Assembly: GCF_014196195.1 (NCBI RefSeq)
Contig: NZ_JACIDF010000012.1
Span: 1-64,000 of the forward strand
Source: Anoxybacteroides rupiense
GTDB taxonomy: Bacteria; Bacillota; Bacilli; Bacillales; Anoxybacillaceae
Length of the DNA: 64,000 nt
Reading direction: 5' to 3'
Below the pieces are notes generated by a model. The model ran no database searches. It was not told the DNA's origin and saw only the letters and a program-made list of their open reading frames with translations. Below are positions 31,183-40,315 of the stretch, piece by piece (positions within the stretch are counted from its first letter, which is position 1; each line of letters opens with the position of its first letter). A program made the position numbers and the translations under genes.

Positions 31183-31331
31183 TTTTCTCTCAAAAAAAAT
31201 ATTGGCTGACTATTATTCTTATAATTAAAATATAAAGTATCTTTTAAATTTTCGCAATATATATGCTTAACAATTTTTGTCTAGAGTATAAATTATTTTT
31301 TTCAGCCAAGCTAAAAACGGAGGTGATAGGG

Positions 31332-31481
31332 ATGGCAAAAATGCAGAAGAACCCGTCTAAAGCAGCCGTCAGCGCCGCAAGTGTCAAAGGAAACGCAGGA
31401 CCAAATGTCGAGATGGATGGAAGCGGGAAAAAAACAAGTCAAAATCAGCAATATAAAAAAGCAAACATGCAAGGAGAGTAA
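31332..31481 (+). CDS. yuzL: YuzL-family small protein
   Basis: A 49-residue, basic, Asn/Lys/Ser-rich peptide. It matches the YuzL-like family, conserved in Bacillaceae at this place (core PSKAAVSAASVKGNAGP, end QNQQYKKANM). Function is unknown; composition resembles small spore proteins. The ATG follows GGAGGTGATAGG. An in-frame upstream start at 31263 has no RBS. It is divergent from fadN. Confidence 0.75.
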   Translation: MAKMQKNPSKAAVSAASVKGNAGPNVEMDGSGKKTSQNQQYKKANMQGE

Positions 31482-31554
31482 CGATACTTGCTATAGCTGG
31501 GCAATACATGCAACAATGATCCATACAACTTGATCCTTCAACATTCACTTCCAC

Positions 31555-31650
31555 TTGAGAAGTCGATGGTTGAGCGATCGAACAGCCCCCTTTCGGACAG
31601 CCGGATTTGTCTGAAAACGGCCTGTTGATTGGGCTGGCGGTCACGCTTTG
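31555..31650 (+). repeat. Dispersed intergenic repeat, copy downstream of yuzL (inverted orientation)
   Basis: The plus strand reads GTCGATGGTTGAGCGATCGA, then ACAGCCCCCTTTCGGACAGC, then TTTGTCTGAAAACGGCCTGT and ends near GGTCACGC. This is the same element that occurs on the minus strand at 34.4, 38.6, 42.6 and 46.8 kb. Confidence 0.65.
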
Positions 31651-31777
31651 GCGTAACGGCCGCAAGTTACCGACTTGCCTTTCGACCGTAAGTTTTATTG
31701 ACACCATTCATTTATTCAGTAGATATAGCGTAAGGACCATAAACGAATCGATGGGATCTAGCACCACGAGTGAACGA

Positions 31778-31816
31778 TATAAAGGGGCTGCCTTCTAATA
31801 ATAGGCAGCCCCTTTT
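31778..31816. terminator. Bidirectional terminator between yuzL and fadM
   Basis: AAAGGGGCTGCCT and AGGCAGCCCCTTTT form a 13-bp stem over TCTAATAAT. It lies between two convergent genes and could end both transcripts; there are T-rich bases on the plus strand side. Confidence 0.75.
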
Positions 31817-32037
31817 GGATAGAGCAGAAAAATAAAAGCGGAATCAAACGAAGAAACAAAATCGCGAATTTTTTTCTTCATTCACTGTTAAAAGCTTAAC
31901 CACATGAGATAGGTACGGCCCTTCCCAAATAACGAACGTTATCATTCTGTTCAAGGGAAGGGGCAGAAAAGCTTGTGTTTACCCATATCATGCTGTGATT
32001 TTTATAAAACAATAAACCATGGATATTTGTGCCTTTA

Positions 32038-32955
32038 CTATTTACGCAATATTCCTTTGATAACAAATGCTACATTCGCTGGGCGTTCAGCAAGACGGCG
32101 CATAAAATAGCCGTACCAGTCCGTTCCATACGGTACATAGACACGCATGGTGTATCCTTCGCGAACAAGCTGTTCTTGTCGTTCTGGGCGAATTCCGTAC
32201 AACATTTGAAACTCAAATTGATCATTTGGAATGTTATATTCCTTTACTAGCTGCTTCGTATATTCAATAATCGCATCATCATGAGTCGCTACCGCCGTAT
32301 AGTTTCCATTCAGCAGATGCATTTTAATAATTTTTTTGAAATTATCATCAACATCTTTTTTCTCAGGAAACGCTACTTCCTGCGATTCCTTGTACGCTCC
32401 TTTAACAAGGCGCAAATTCGGATGGTAATCTTTTAAATCTTCAATATCGGATTCCGTACGATATAAATACGCTTGCAATACCGTACCCACATTATCATAT
32501 TCTTTTTTCAATTGCTTAAAAATATCCAATGTTTTTTGGCAACGTGAATAGTCCTCCATATCAATGGTAACAAATACGCCGTTTTCTTTTGCCGCATCTA
32601 GAATCCGGCGCATATTTTGCATCACAAGCTCATCAGAAATGTCTAGTCCCATTGATGTCATTTTTAAGGATAGCTGGGAGTTCAACTTCTCTCTTCCAAT
32701 TGCGCGAATGGCTTCAATAGAATTGTCAGCCATTTCATTCGCTTCTTTTGCGTTATCAACAAACTCTCCTAAATAATCGATCGTCACTGCAAGCCCTTTT
32801 TTATTTAAATCTTTAATCACTTCTACAGCACGTTCAATCGTTTCTCCAGCTACAAAGCGAGAAGCCCCGAAGCGCAACCCGTATTTTTTCGCCAATTTTG
32901 TCAATGTTTTATTTTTTGATAAAAACAAAAAAAAGTCACGCATCAATTGCTCCAT
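32038..32955 (-). CDS. fadM: Proline dehydrogenase FadM (YusM)
   Basis: FAD-dependent oxidation of proline to pyrroline-5-carboxylate, the first step of proline use. The 305-residue TIM barrel is the monofunctional size. Conserved stretches include NLRLVKGAYKES, AVATHDDAIIEYTKQ and the substrate-binding end FQMLYGIRPERQEQLVREGY, then MRVYVPYGTDWYGYFMRRLA. The B. subtilis orthologue yusM is also called fadM; both names refer to a putB-like enzyme. The gene stands alone. Confidence 0.92.
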   Translation of the reverse strand: MEQLMRDFFLFLSKNKTLTKLAKKYGLRFGASRFVAGETIERAVEVIKDLNKKGLAVTIDYLGEFVDNAKEANEMADNSIEAIRAIGREKLNSQLSLKMTSMGLDISDELVMQNMRRILDAAKENGVFVTIDMEDYSRCQKTLDIFKQLKKEYDNVGTVLQAYLYRTESDIEDLKDYHPNLRLVKGAYKESQEVAFPEKKDVDDNFKKIIKMHLLNGNYTAVATHDDAIIEYTKQLVKEYNIPNDQFEFQMLYGIRPERQEQLVREGYTMRVYVPYGTDWYGYFMRRLAERPANVAFVIKGILRK

Positions 32956-33133
32956 CTTACTACCTCCTTATTTCCGTAAACGCCTTCATGTACTATCTAC
33001 GATGATTTTAGCATGTTTTTTTATAATTGAATATCTTTTTTCGACAAAATTCGCCTTTATGTATATTATTCCACAAACCGGATAATCTACAACCGAGTCA
33101 TTGATACCATATTTATAAAAGGAGTGGAACCTT

Positions 33134-33400
33134 ATGCAACAGCAACCCATCCAACAGCAGGCTGCTATGCCTCAGCCGCCGCAAATGATTTCATCAAAAG
33201 ATGCCATGTATTTCACAGATATGATGTCTGGGAACTTGCTCGCTATGAAAAAAGCGCACTTTTTTGCATCGCAGTGCCAAGATCCAGAAGTCGCAGCTGC
33301 TATCGAAAGAGCTGGACAAATGCATCAACGTCATTATGAGCAAATTTTACAACACTTGAAAAAGCAACCAAATCCATCCATTACATCATCTTTTCAATAA
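33134..33400 (+). CDS. CotF-like spore coat protein (YusN-like)
   Basis: An 88-residue protein with a Gln/Pro-rich N-terminus and a helical CotF-type domain (AMYFTDMMSGNLLAMKKAHF, then QMHQRHYEQILQHL). In B. subtilis the related yusN follows yusL/M. It belongs to the ferritin-like coat-protein group that packs in the inner coat. The RBS AAAGGAGTGG is well placed. It is the first of a pair with the next gene, 13 bases apart. Confidence 0.82.
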   Translation: MQQQPIQQQAAMPQPPQMISSKDAMYFTDMMSGNLLAMKKAHFFASQCQDPEVAAAIERAGQMHQRHYEQILQHLKKQPNPSITSSFQ

Positions 33401-33413
33401 GGAGGGAAAATAA

Positions 33414-33746
33414 ATGAACCAAGCATCTATTCAAAATCCAGAAACACAAGTGGCTAAAACACCACAAATGAACGACCGCGACTTTTTAAATGATTTATTA
33501 GCCACTGAAAAGTATATGACCTCTTCCTATACTACATTTTTACACGAAGCAAGCCACCAACAATTATATCAGGATATGCTTCATATTTTTACTGAAACGC
33601 AAAATTGCCAGCGTGAACTGTATAATCTTATGTTTAAAAAAGGATGGTATAAGCTTGAAGCGGCAGATCAGCAAAAGCTGCAACAATCTTATCAGCAATT
33701 CCAAGGATATACGAATCAATTTCCATATCAACCAAATGTTCAATAA
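33414..33746 (+). CDS. CotF-like spore coat protein
   Basis: A 110-residue CotF-family protein with the typical start of the helical domain (MNDRDFLNDLLATEKYMTSS then YTTFLHEASHQQLYQDML) and a Gln/Tyr-rich C-terminal tail. It is 13 bases from the preceding coat gene and shares its RBS style (AAGGAGGGAAAATAA). Expected in the spore coat, expressed in the mother cell. Confidence 0.85.
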   Translation: MNQASIQNPETQVAKTPQMNDRDFLNDLLATEKYMTSSYTTFLHEASHQQLYQDMLHIFTETQNCQRELYNLMFKKGWYKLEAADQQKLQQSYQQFQGYTNQFPYQPNVQ

Positions 33747-33749
33747 ATG

Positions 33750-33778
33750 TTTCCCCCGTATAAAACGTACGGGGGAAA
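33750..33778. terminator. Terminator after the CotF-like pair
   Basis: TTTCCCCCGTA and TACGGGGGAAA form an 11-bp stem over a short loop, immediately after the coat genes and close to the stop of the opposing miniprotein gene, so it may serve both. Confidence 0.75.
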
Positions 33779-33784
33779 CACTCA

Positions 33785-33961
33785 TTAATACCAATATCCT
33801 CCATAAGGATATGGACCATACGGAGGAAACGGGCCATATGGTCTTGGGTATCCATAAAAAAGCGGTGGAATTAACGCGCTCCCGACTAATCCTCCTAACA
33901 GTCCTCCTAAAAATGGGCCACCGAAAAACCATCTCGTTTCATAAGGGTTTGCCCGAATCAT
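33785..33961 (-). CDS. Gly/Pro/Tyr-rich small protein, probably spore-associated
   Basis: A 58-residue protein: FFGGPFLGGLLGGLVGSALI followed by PPLFYGYPRPYGPFPPYGPY. The Gly-rich part could be a short membrane or stacking helix; the Pro/Tyr tail resembles insoluble spore-coat and exosporium peptides. The ATG at 33961 follows GAGAGGAG; a longer in-frame start at 34003 lacks one. It is a paralogue of the next gene. Function is unknown. Confidence 0.65.
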   Translation of the reverse strand: MIRANPYETRWFFGGPFLGGLLGGLVGSALIPPLFYGYPRPYGPFPPYGPYPYGGYWY

Positions 33962-34015
33962 TACGGTTCTCCTCTCATCAGTCCATATTAGCGCTTGATT
34001 CACCCTTTCCTATTT

Positions 34016-34219
34016 TTAATAGTAATAAGGGTATCCGAAAAATGGAGATCCGCCATAAAACGGAGGAACCAATGCGCTGCCTAATAATCCTCCTAAAAAA
34101 CCTCCAAAAAAGGGACCGCCACCGAAAAATGGACGTGGACCAAAAAATCCCCATGGACGAACTCCCCATCCCCAAGGACGTCCCCAAACTCTCGTGTCTT
34201 GACCAATAAAATTATTCAT
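34016..34219 (-). CDS. Gly/Phe/Pro-rich small protein, paralogue of the preceding one
   Basis: A 67-residue protein with Trp/Gly/Arg/Pro-rich N-terminus (RPWGWGVRPWGFFGPRPFFG) and the same core as its neighbour (GGFLGGLLGSALVPPF) and a Tyr-rich end (GYPYYY). ATG at 34219 lies 9 bases after GGAGG. The two genes, about 55 bases apart, probably arose by duplication. Likely spore-surface or coat material; this is inference from composition and place. Confidence 0.65.
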   Translation of the reverse strand: MNNFIGQDTRVWGRPWGWGVRPWGFFGPRPFFGGGPFFGGFLGGLLGSALVPPFYGGSPFFGYPYYY

Positions 34220-34424
34220 GTTGATTTTCCTCCTCATCTTTCATAAATTCCCACACTTCATACATATGTCAGGCAAGTGCGGAGAGCGTGGGCGAATGTC
34301 CCATTTTGAGCAAATAAAAACTTCCGCTTAGAGTATAGGGAGCTATCTATATAAACGATGAATGATTTCAGCATTCAATCCATTTGCGAATGATATAGAA
34401 TCATCCAATAAGCAGAATCCCATG

Positions 34425-34540
34425 TTGGCAACGCTCGAAAGCAAGTGCGTGACTTGTCTCCAAACAGCCGCTTCCAGACAAATGAATTTGTCTGGAAGCG
34501 GTATTGTTCAATTGTTGAACCGTCGAAATCAGTGATCATC
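34425..34540 (-). repeat. Dispersed intergenic repeat, copy at 34.4 kb
   Basis: The minus strand reads TTTCGACGGTTCAACAATTG, a hairpin CCGCTTCCAGACAAAT / ATTTGTCTGGAAGCGG, and ends CAAGTCACGCAC. The hairpin stem is 16 bp and perfect, the best preserved of all copies. Confidence 0.75.
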
Positions 34541-34689
34541 CGCTTACTTGAGGACAAATATTGATATATCAAGCTGTTAATCTATCTAAATACCAGCCGG
34601 TTTGTCAACCTAAATCTCTATGCATCATAACACACATGGTAAAAAGTTACGTTTTATCCACGTCATAATAGGCAACCCTCTGCTCTTGC

Positions 34690-34840
34690 TTAAGCAACGA
34701 TTCCACGAATCATGATGGAAAGCATCTTTTTGAACGCTTCAGCATCATCTACGGTATCTCCATGAAGCACAGCTTTGTATGCTTCTGCTCCTTTTGCCAC
34801 ATTCACGTATCCTATCTCCGTGTGAACAAACTAACACAGA
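34690..34840 (-). pseudogene. Unidentified gene remnant
   Basis: On the minus strand an open stretch without start reads TEIGYVNVAKGAEAYKAVLH and continues DDAEAFKKMLSIMIRGIVA to a stop. A shifted frame just upstream reads LQGEIVFAENDLFMRKKKW. The residue usage looks coding, but I do not recognise the family, and the 5' part is missing. Confidence 0.35.
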
Positions 34841-34999
34841 CCATTTTTTCTTCCGCATGAAAAGGTCATTCTCAGCAAAAACGATCTCCCCCTGAAGCTC
34901 ACCTTGATCTGATTAACATTGGACAATAAACAAGTTTTTCCTTTATACTAATAGATAAATGATAACTATTCTCAACTAAGGAAGAAAGGATGCTTTACG

Positions 35000-35722
35000 T
35001 TGCGAGATGTTCACAATACGGCTCTTTTAGCCATTTTATTTTTTGTTTTTATCCCTATCATTGTTTCATACAAACAATCATTAAACTTAGAAAAGGATAT
35101 CCTTTGGTCCTCGTTAAGAGGATTTGTTCAACTCCTGCTGCTCGGGTATTTTATTTCCTATATTTTCTCCTTTAAACACTGGTATGTCATCATAGGTTAT
35201 GTATTGGCTATGATTATTGCTGCTTCGCTGAATGTTTCTAAAAGAGGGATAGAATATAGACGCACATTTGCTTTTGTATTGCTGGGAATCTCTGCATCTG
35301 TCGGCTTTTCTATTTGCTTATGGCTTATGGTTGGCGTCATTCCTTTCCAAGCTCAATACATCATCCCGGTCGGCGGAATGTTTTCGGGAACAGCCATGGT
35401 GGCTGCTAGCGTAGTTCTAGAAACGATGAAAAAGTCAGAAAGTACAGATGAGAAGGAAATGAAGCGGAACGCTATAAAAATCGCCATGATCCCGACGGTT
35501 GACACGTTAAAAACAATGGGGCTTGTTCAAATTCCCGGAACAATGACAGGGATGATTTTAGCCGGGGCTGAACCAATCGCTGCAGTCAAATATCAAATTT
35601 TTATCGTCTTTACCCTTATGGTTGTCGCTGCTATCGCCTCCATCATCGTTTGCACATGCAACTACCGTGTATTTTTCTATCATTCTCATCCGGCGCGGCA
35701 AGAAGCAAGCGCAGGAAAATAA
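35000..35722 (+). CDS. FetB/UPF0014-family membrane permease
   Basis: A 240-residue integral membrane protein with about 7 helices and the UPF0014 signature GGMFSGTAMVAASVVLETMK, followed by IPTVDTLKTMGLVQIPGTMT and GMILAGAEPIAAVKYQI. In E. coli, FetB works with the ATPase FetA to export iron and resist oxidative stress. No FetA-like ATPase is encoded beside it here, so it must use one elsewhere or have another role. Translation starts with TTG behind GAAAGGA. It stands alone between repeats. Confidence 0.8.
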   Translation: MRDVHNTALLAILFFVFIPIIVSYKQSLNLEKDILWSSLRGFVQLLLLGYFISYIFSFKHWYVIIGYVLAMIIAASLNVSKRGIEYRRTFAFVLLGISASVGFSICLWLMVGVIPFQAQYIIPVGGMFSGTAMVAASVVLETMKKSESTDEKEMKRNAIKIAMIPTVDTLKTMGLVQIPGTMTGMILAGAEPIAAVKYQIFIVFTLMVVAAIASIIVCTCNYRVFFYHSHPARQEASAGK

Positions 35723-35935
35723 GGTTTGTAGAAGCTGACGGCTTTACTCTCCATCGTCGTTCCCATATCCTTGATGCTTTCTAGCAGCTCTTCTATTTTC
35801 CGTTAAAGAGCTGCCGCATCAACTGTCTGTATTGCTCTCCTGCCCCATCAGCGGCTGAAAGTAGGGACATCGCCCTTATGAAACAAAACAGCGGACCATG
35901 ACTCGGTTTTACAAGATGATATGGCCGGCGTTCAA

Positions 35936-35962
35936 TAAAATCAGCAGGGACCCCCTGCTGGT
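35936..35962 (-). terminator. Terminator downstream of the CgeB-like gene
   Basis: CAGCAGG and CCTGCTG pair across a 5-base loop on the minus strand, followed by ATTTTATT, 20 bases past the stop at 35980. Confidence 0.55.
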
Positions 35963-35979
35963 GTTAGTTCTGTCTATGA

Positions 35980-36987
35980 TTATGATTGGAGTAAGTCACT
36001 CCACGATTTTTCTGGTGTCTTTAATGTGATCTCACTGAAAAATGTATGGAGACGCTGCTTCCATGTATGGCATTTAGCACATCGTTCTTGTCCGGCACGG
36101 GCAATCGCTTCAGCCTCGTCAGGGTGATCTAAATAGTAACGAATTTTTTCAATTAAATCCTCTTTATTTTTATATCCGACAATTTCTTTATCATATTCAA
36201 AAAACTGACGCATTTCATCGAAATACTCTGTAAATAACAACCTTCCCGTAGCCACCGCTTCAAAGACACCAACTTTCACATTCGTATACCCTGCACCTGT
36301 TTTTGGAAAATTGACGACCATTTTCGCCGAATGCATCGCTTGAAACCATTTCTCGCCATATACAGGACCTTCCGATTTCAAAGGCCATCCTCTTCCAAAA
36401 ATTTTTGCTTGAAAAATATCTTGAAGCGATTGGGCAATTTCTAATCGATTGGGCCGATAATGGCCAATGATTGAAATATCTGATTGGTACTTGGCAACAG
36501 GCTCTCGTGGAATAAAAAAGCGCGAGTCGATCCCAAACGGCATATAAAAAGTATTCGTTATCCCTGCTTTCTTATATTGCTTATAGGATAAAACTGAATT
36601 CGTTGTGTGGTAATCAAATTTTCCAACGAACTGCCTGACAGTCGGATACACATCCGGATCGCTTAATGTTATTCCAATGACCGTGCAATATTTTTTGACT
36701 TCTTCTAGAATCTCCGGCTGAAATGTCAATCCCCCGGCACAAAACAGAAGGATATCTGGTTGAAAGCGGGCCACTTCTTCCTTAATAGCTGGCCATTTCA
36801 CATACACAGGTCCATGGCCGCCAAAACGACGATAAGGATTATAAATGAGATGGGGTCTTAGCTTTAAATTGATCTCATGCACTTGATAGCCATTTTCAAG
36901 CAACCCCATTTGAATGCTGCGGACAATTCCTGTTTCTCCCTCTGTATACCTGCCAATAAATACGATTTTTAACGGACTGCTGTCCAT
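35980..36987 (-). CDS. CgeB-like glycosyltransferase (spore maturation)
   Basis: A 335-residue GT-B-type glycosyltransferase of the CgeB/YkvP group. An N-terminal Rossmann-like domain starts KIVFIGRYTEGETG. The C-terminal domain has VGVFEAVATGRLLFTEYFDE, with the acidic residue pattern of nucleotide-sugar binding, and ends in the family's HTWKQRLHTFF. In B. subtilis CgeB decorates the spore outer surface. It lies 2 bases after a csaB-like gene and is certainly cotranscribed with it. The sugar and acceptor are unknown. Confidence 0.8.
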   Translation of the reverse strand: MDSSPLKIVFIGRYTEGETGIVRSIQMGLLENGYQVHEINLKLRPHLIYNPYRRFGGHGPVYVKWPAIKEEVARFQPDILLFCAGGLTFQPEILEEVKKYCTVIGITLSDPDVYPTVRQFVGKFDYHTTNSVLSYKQYKKAGITNTFYMPFGIDSRFFIPREPVAKYQSDISIIGHYRPNRLEIAQSLQDIFQAKIFGRGWPLKSEGPVYGEKWFQAMHSAKMVVNFPKTGAGYTNVKVGVFEAVATGRLLFTEYFDEMRQFFEYDKEIVGYKNKEDLIEKIRYYLDHPDEAEAIARAGQERCAKCHTWKQRLHTFFSEITLKTPEKSWSDLLQS

Positions 36988-36989
36988 CC

Positions 36990-38123
36990 TTACATCCCCC
37001 CAAGCATTTTCATTAGAACGGTTTGATTGATCCGTTCTCTCTCTTGCAAAGCGGTAACGTTATCTTGAATCAACTGGCGATGATTTTGAGGGTTGGTCAG
37101 ACAGTCTTCGATGATCATGCGGAGAGAGGATACATCGATCTTTTCAATAGGAAAGCAATATGGCTTTAAATCGAGTTCTTGATAAAGACCGCTTACTTTG
37201 TCATCATAGGATAACCCGATGCTTGGCACTCCTTCGCTCAAAGCAAAAATACTGGCATGAAGCCGCATCGCAATCATTAAATCCACCCGTTTACAAACCG
37301 CTTTATACTCTGCTGGAGAACCGTCGTACGGCAAAATTAAGGAATCTCCTTTTAATCGTTGTGCAAGTGTCCTTGCTTTTTCCAATTCTGACGGCAGCTT
37401 ATTAAAAGTCATGATCACAAAGGTGACCTCATATCGTTTAGAAAGGTGGTTGAGTATGGAAATCAATTGATACTCTGCTTGTTTTGCACTTTTACGATCA
37501 TAGGACCATTGACGCAAATTCAGCCCAATATATTTATGTGACGGTGTTCTCTTTACAAATGGAGCAACAGATGTGCTGCGAGCAGCAGGCAATATAATCG
37601 CTGGATCAGCGGACAGCTGATGTTTCGTGATTCCTAACGAAGTTAATAGCTGAAAAGAGGTTGTATCTCTGACCGTAATTTCATCAGCAATCTCACCAAT
37701 CCACTTCATGGCTCGCTTCGATTCCTCGCTCGCTAGCGGACCGATTCCAACAGCATATAACATGGTTTTGACATTTAGCATTTTCGCTAAAATAATGGGA
37801 GCTGAGTAATAATTTAATGCTCCTTTTTGATCGCTGAATAAATTTTCTGGTGCAAAAGTGTTATAATCTTGAAACAGTCCTCCGCCTCCGACAATCAATA
37901 GTGCACTTTCTTTTAAAGCTTGAGTAATCCGCTTAAAATTTAGGCCATAAATATAATCGATTTTTTCATCTCCATAATACGCTTTTATGTTTTTAGACCA
38001 AGCAATCACTACGATTTCTATTTGATGGTCGACTTGTTTAAGCGTGCGGATAATAGAATGAAGAATAGCGTCATCTCCAGCATTTCCAGCTCCATAAAAA
38101 CCATGGATTAATACTTTCATCAT
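36990..38123 (-). CDS. Polysaccharide pyruvyl transferase, CsaB-like
   Basis: A 377-residue protein that adds ketal-linked pyruvate to a polysaccharide, which in Bacillus anchors S-layer-type proteins through SLH domains. The family start GFYGAGNAGDDAILHSIIRT binds nucleotide or phosphoenolpyruvate; KYIGLNLRQWSY and IAMRLHASIFALSEGVPSIG are the conserved central and C-terminal blocks. In this window it sits beside CgeB-like and TuaH-like glycosyltransferases and the crust genes, so the acceptor may be a spore-surface glycan. This role is inference. Confidence 0.82.
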   Translation of the reverse strand: MMKVLIHGFYGAGNAGDDAILHSIIRTLKQVDHQIEIVVIAWSKNIKAYYGDEKIDYIYGLNFKRITQALKESALLIVGGGGLFQDYNTFAPENLFSDQKGALNYYSAPIILAKMLNVKTMLYAVGIGPLASEESKRAMKWIGEIADEITVRDTTSFQLLTSLGITKHQLSADPAIILPAARSTSVAPFVKRTPSHKYIGLNLRQWSYDRKSAKQAEYQLISILNHLSKRYEVTFVIMTFNKLPSELEKARTLAQRLKGDSLILPYDGSPAEYKAVCKRVDLMIAMRLHASIFALSEGVPSIGLSYDDKVSGLYQELDLKPYCFPIEKIDVSSLRMIIEDCLTNPQNHRQLIQDNVTALQERERINQTVLMKMLGGM

Positions 38124-38517
38124 AACATCACCCTTTTCTTTTTATAAATACAAGGAAATGGTTCGACATCCATAAACCTTTCTTGTTTATTCTTTTCACC
38201 TACTGAAACGGATAGCGGTAAAGGCAGAAGGCTAAGCAATCCATTAGATTTTGCAACACACACATGGGGCGTGATCATTGTTTCTGTTTCATATTTTCAT
38301 AGAAACAAACTTCTTTGTTAGCTCAATTAATAAAAATGGATGACCAACGTTTATGATTATATTTATATTGCTCTTTTCTATTTTCGGAACGGCAGAAAAC
38401 CTAGAATATCCTTGGAACATATCGCTCTGCGCATTTTCATACTTTCGCAGCAAGACTGGAAACCTACATATACAACTAGAAGATTGAACTTATAGCTGAT
38501 TGGAAAGAAGCAACTCT
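38124..38517. other. Gene-free upstream region of the csaB-like gene
   Basis: An AT-rich stretch with a weak hairpin (GTTTCTATGAAAATATGAAA, about 38279-38310). No open frame is convincing and no promoter match stands out. It must contain the promoter of the csaB/cgeB-like pair on the minus strand. Confidence 0.4.
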
Positions 38518-38745
38518 ATTTTTTCGACGGTCGGAGGCAGGTCATAGACTTCCCTCCATCACTCCAGCGTGACAAATGACCAAACAACGAACCCCTTTCA
38601 GATAAATGCATTGGTCTGATAGCGGTGTTGTTCGGTCATCCAACCGTCGAAATCCAACAGTCACTTCATAGAGAAAGCGAAAATGTTGACATGCCATGTT
38701 TCATCTATATTGTCTTCAAATATGCAAGATGATGTGATGTCGGTT
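38512..38745 (-). repeat. Dispersed intergenic repeat, most complete copy
   Basis: Reading the minus strand: TATAGATGAAACATGGCATG, TCAACATTTTCGCTTTCTCT, TTTCGACGGTTGGATGACCG, a hairpin core (ACCGCTATCAGACCAATGCA / TTTATCTGAAAGGGG), GTTTGGTCATTTGTCACGC, and the inverted end TCCGACCGTCGAAAAAATAG. The terminal TTTCGACGGT and ACCGTCGAAA are inverted repeats. Total about 230 bp. Confidence 0.75.
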
Positions 38746-38813
38746 TCAAATGTGAGAAATGATGTCGAAAGCATAAATCCATTTTATGATAGAATACATC
38801 TTCCATCGTTATA

Positions 38814-39836
38814 TCATCTCTTTAAAGACGCGAAATCTTTAATAATCATTTCGATTTGCTCACCGCGATGATCCCAAGTGTGCTGCAAGGCATAGCGGAT
38901 GCGATCAGACGCATCTCCTGCATGATGGATATAATGAAGCACTTTGGAAACAAATTCATCATGAGAATGTCCGATTTCTACATAAGGATACATCTGTCTG
39001 CATTCGGGGAGATTGGTTGAAACGACAGGTTTTCCAGCTGCTAAATATTCATATGCTTTGACAGGATTAACAGCAGCTGTAAGTTTATTTTTTTGGAAAG
39101 GGATGATACAAACATGAAAAAAAGGGAGATAGTTCGCAAGCTGCTCATGCGCTTTATGTCCTAGAAAATGCACATTCGATTTGCCGTATGAACAATAATT
39201 CAAGCCAAATTCGGCTCCAATGACAACTAAATCAAGTTCCTCCCGCAGCAGCCGCCGCACAAGCCCTTCGTCAATCCATGGTGCCCATGCCCCTACATAA
39301 CCTACTAGCGGCCTATTATTTTTTGGTAAATCACGTGGAAGGATGGACGATGCATGTTCTAGATGAAGTGATAAATCGGGATCGTAGCCATTTCGTACAA
39401 TCTCAATACGCTTGAAGGGATAGTCCTTTCGCAGCCGCTCAAACAGAGGCTGTGACGTGCAAATAATGGCATTCGATCGCTTTACCATTTCCGGTTCATA
39501 GCGCTGCCATCTTTCCATTTCATCTACACAATCATAGATCACCCAATCTGGTTTCATTTTTTTGATATAGGGCGTTAATTTTGGCCACGTACACCATAGG
39601 CCAACCACATTTCCATACGTCTGTTTCAGTCTTGGATACTCTTCTCTTACCCATTTACTAAAATGATGAACAACATATAATCCTGGCATCATTTCTTCTA
39701 CAGGCTTTTTTTGCGTTGATTGATTGCAATAAAAAACGGTATATCCTCTTTTAGCCAGCTGCTTGGCCAGCTGCTGCGGCCGTTGCTTCATCCATGACCA
39801 GTCAATCGTCGGGGGAAAAATAATCATGCTCACCAC
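38814..39836 (-). CDS. Glycosyltransferase, TuaH-like
   Basis: A 340-residue GT-B glycosyltransferase resembling teichuronic-acid TuaH. It starts IIFPPTIDWSWMKQRPQQLA (typical of the group), contains PLVGYVGAWAPWIDEGLV and the donor-binding NPVKAYEYLAAGKPVVSTNL. The product would add a sugar to a surface polymer. It sits alone between repeat copies but in the spore-surface island. No acceptor can be assigned. Confidence 0.78.
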   Translation of the reverse strand: MVSMIIFPPTIDWSWMKQRPQQLAKQLAKRGYTVFYCNQSTQKKPVEEMMPGLYVVHHFSKWVREEYPRLKQTYGNVVGLWCTWPKLTPYIKKMKPDWVIYDCVDEMERWQRYEPEMVKRSNAIICTSQPLFERLRKDYPFKRIEIVRNGYDPDLSLHLEHASSILPRDLPKNNRPLVGYVGAWAPWIDEGLVRRLLREELDLVVIGAEFGLNYCSYGKSNVHFLGHKAHEQLANYLPFFHVCIIPFQKNKLTAAVNPVKAYEYLAAGKPVVSTNLPECRQMYPYVEIGHSHDEFVSKVLHYIHHAGDASDRIRYALQHTWDHRGEQIEMIIKDFASLKR

Positions 39837-39989
39837 GATCCCTCCTCTTTACTCGGTCTTATTTCATATACTATGAAATAATAATCATATATGAAATAGA
39901 CAATAAACCACTCCACTTAAAGTTTTATTTGGCATACTTATATACAAATTCAAAAATGCAACCACCAATTATGGATAAAAAAACAGACC

Positions 39990-40175
39990 CTGCTTTTCTC
40001 AATAGTCGAAGGAGGGCTATGTCTTCTCCCTTTCACGTGTCCAAGTGACGGAGATTCCAGTAACACTGCTTTCAAGTCTGTTTATAGGGTTATGAATATC
40101 GGTTCTTGGCTCGATCACCCAATCGTCGAAAAACGACATGATTTCCATGTTCATATAAATATTAAAGTTCGTGGT
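39990..40175 (-). repeat. Dispersed intergenic repeat, degenerate copy at 40 kb
   Basis: The plus strand has AATAGTCGAAGGAGGGCTAT at the left and CCCAATCGTCGAAAAACGAC at the right as inverted ends, with a worn core AACACTGCTTTCAAGTCTG between them. It is flanked by non-coding DNA on both sides. Confidence 0.6.
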
Positions 40176-40315
40176 GCCAGATAAAATCGGCTCACTTGTG
40201 AGTCTTATACGATATTAAGAACGAACAGTATCTGTAAAAGCTCACGACTGGAAACGAGGCATCCTCTGCTCACATGGGGCAAATATGAGAGATCAAGTTA
40301 TATCTATATCATTGC

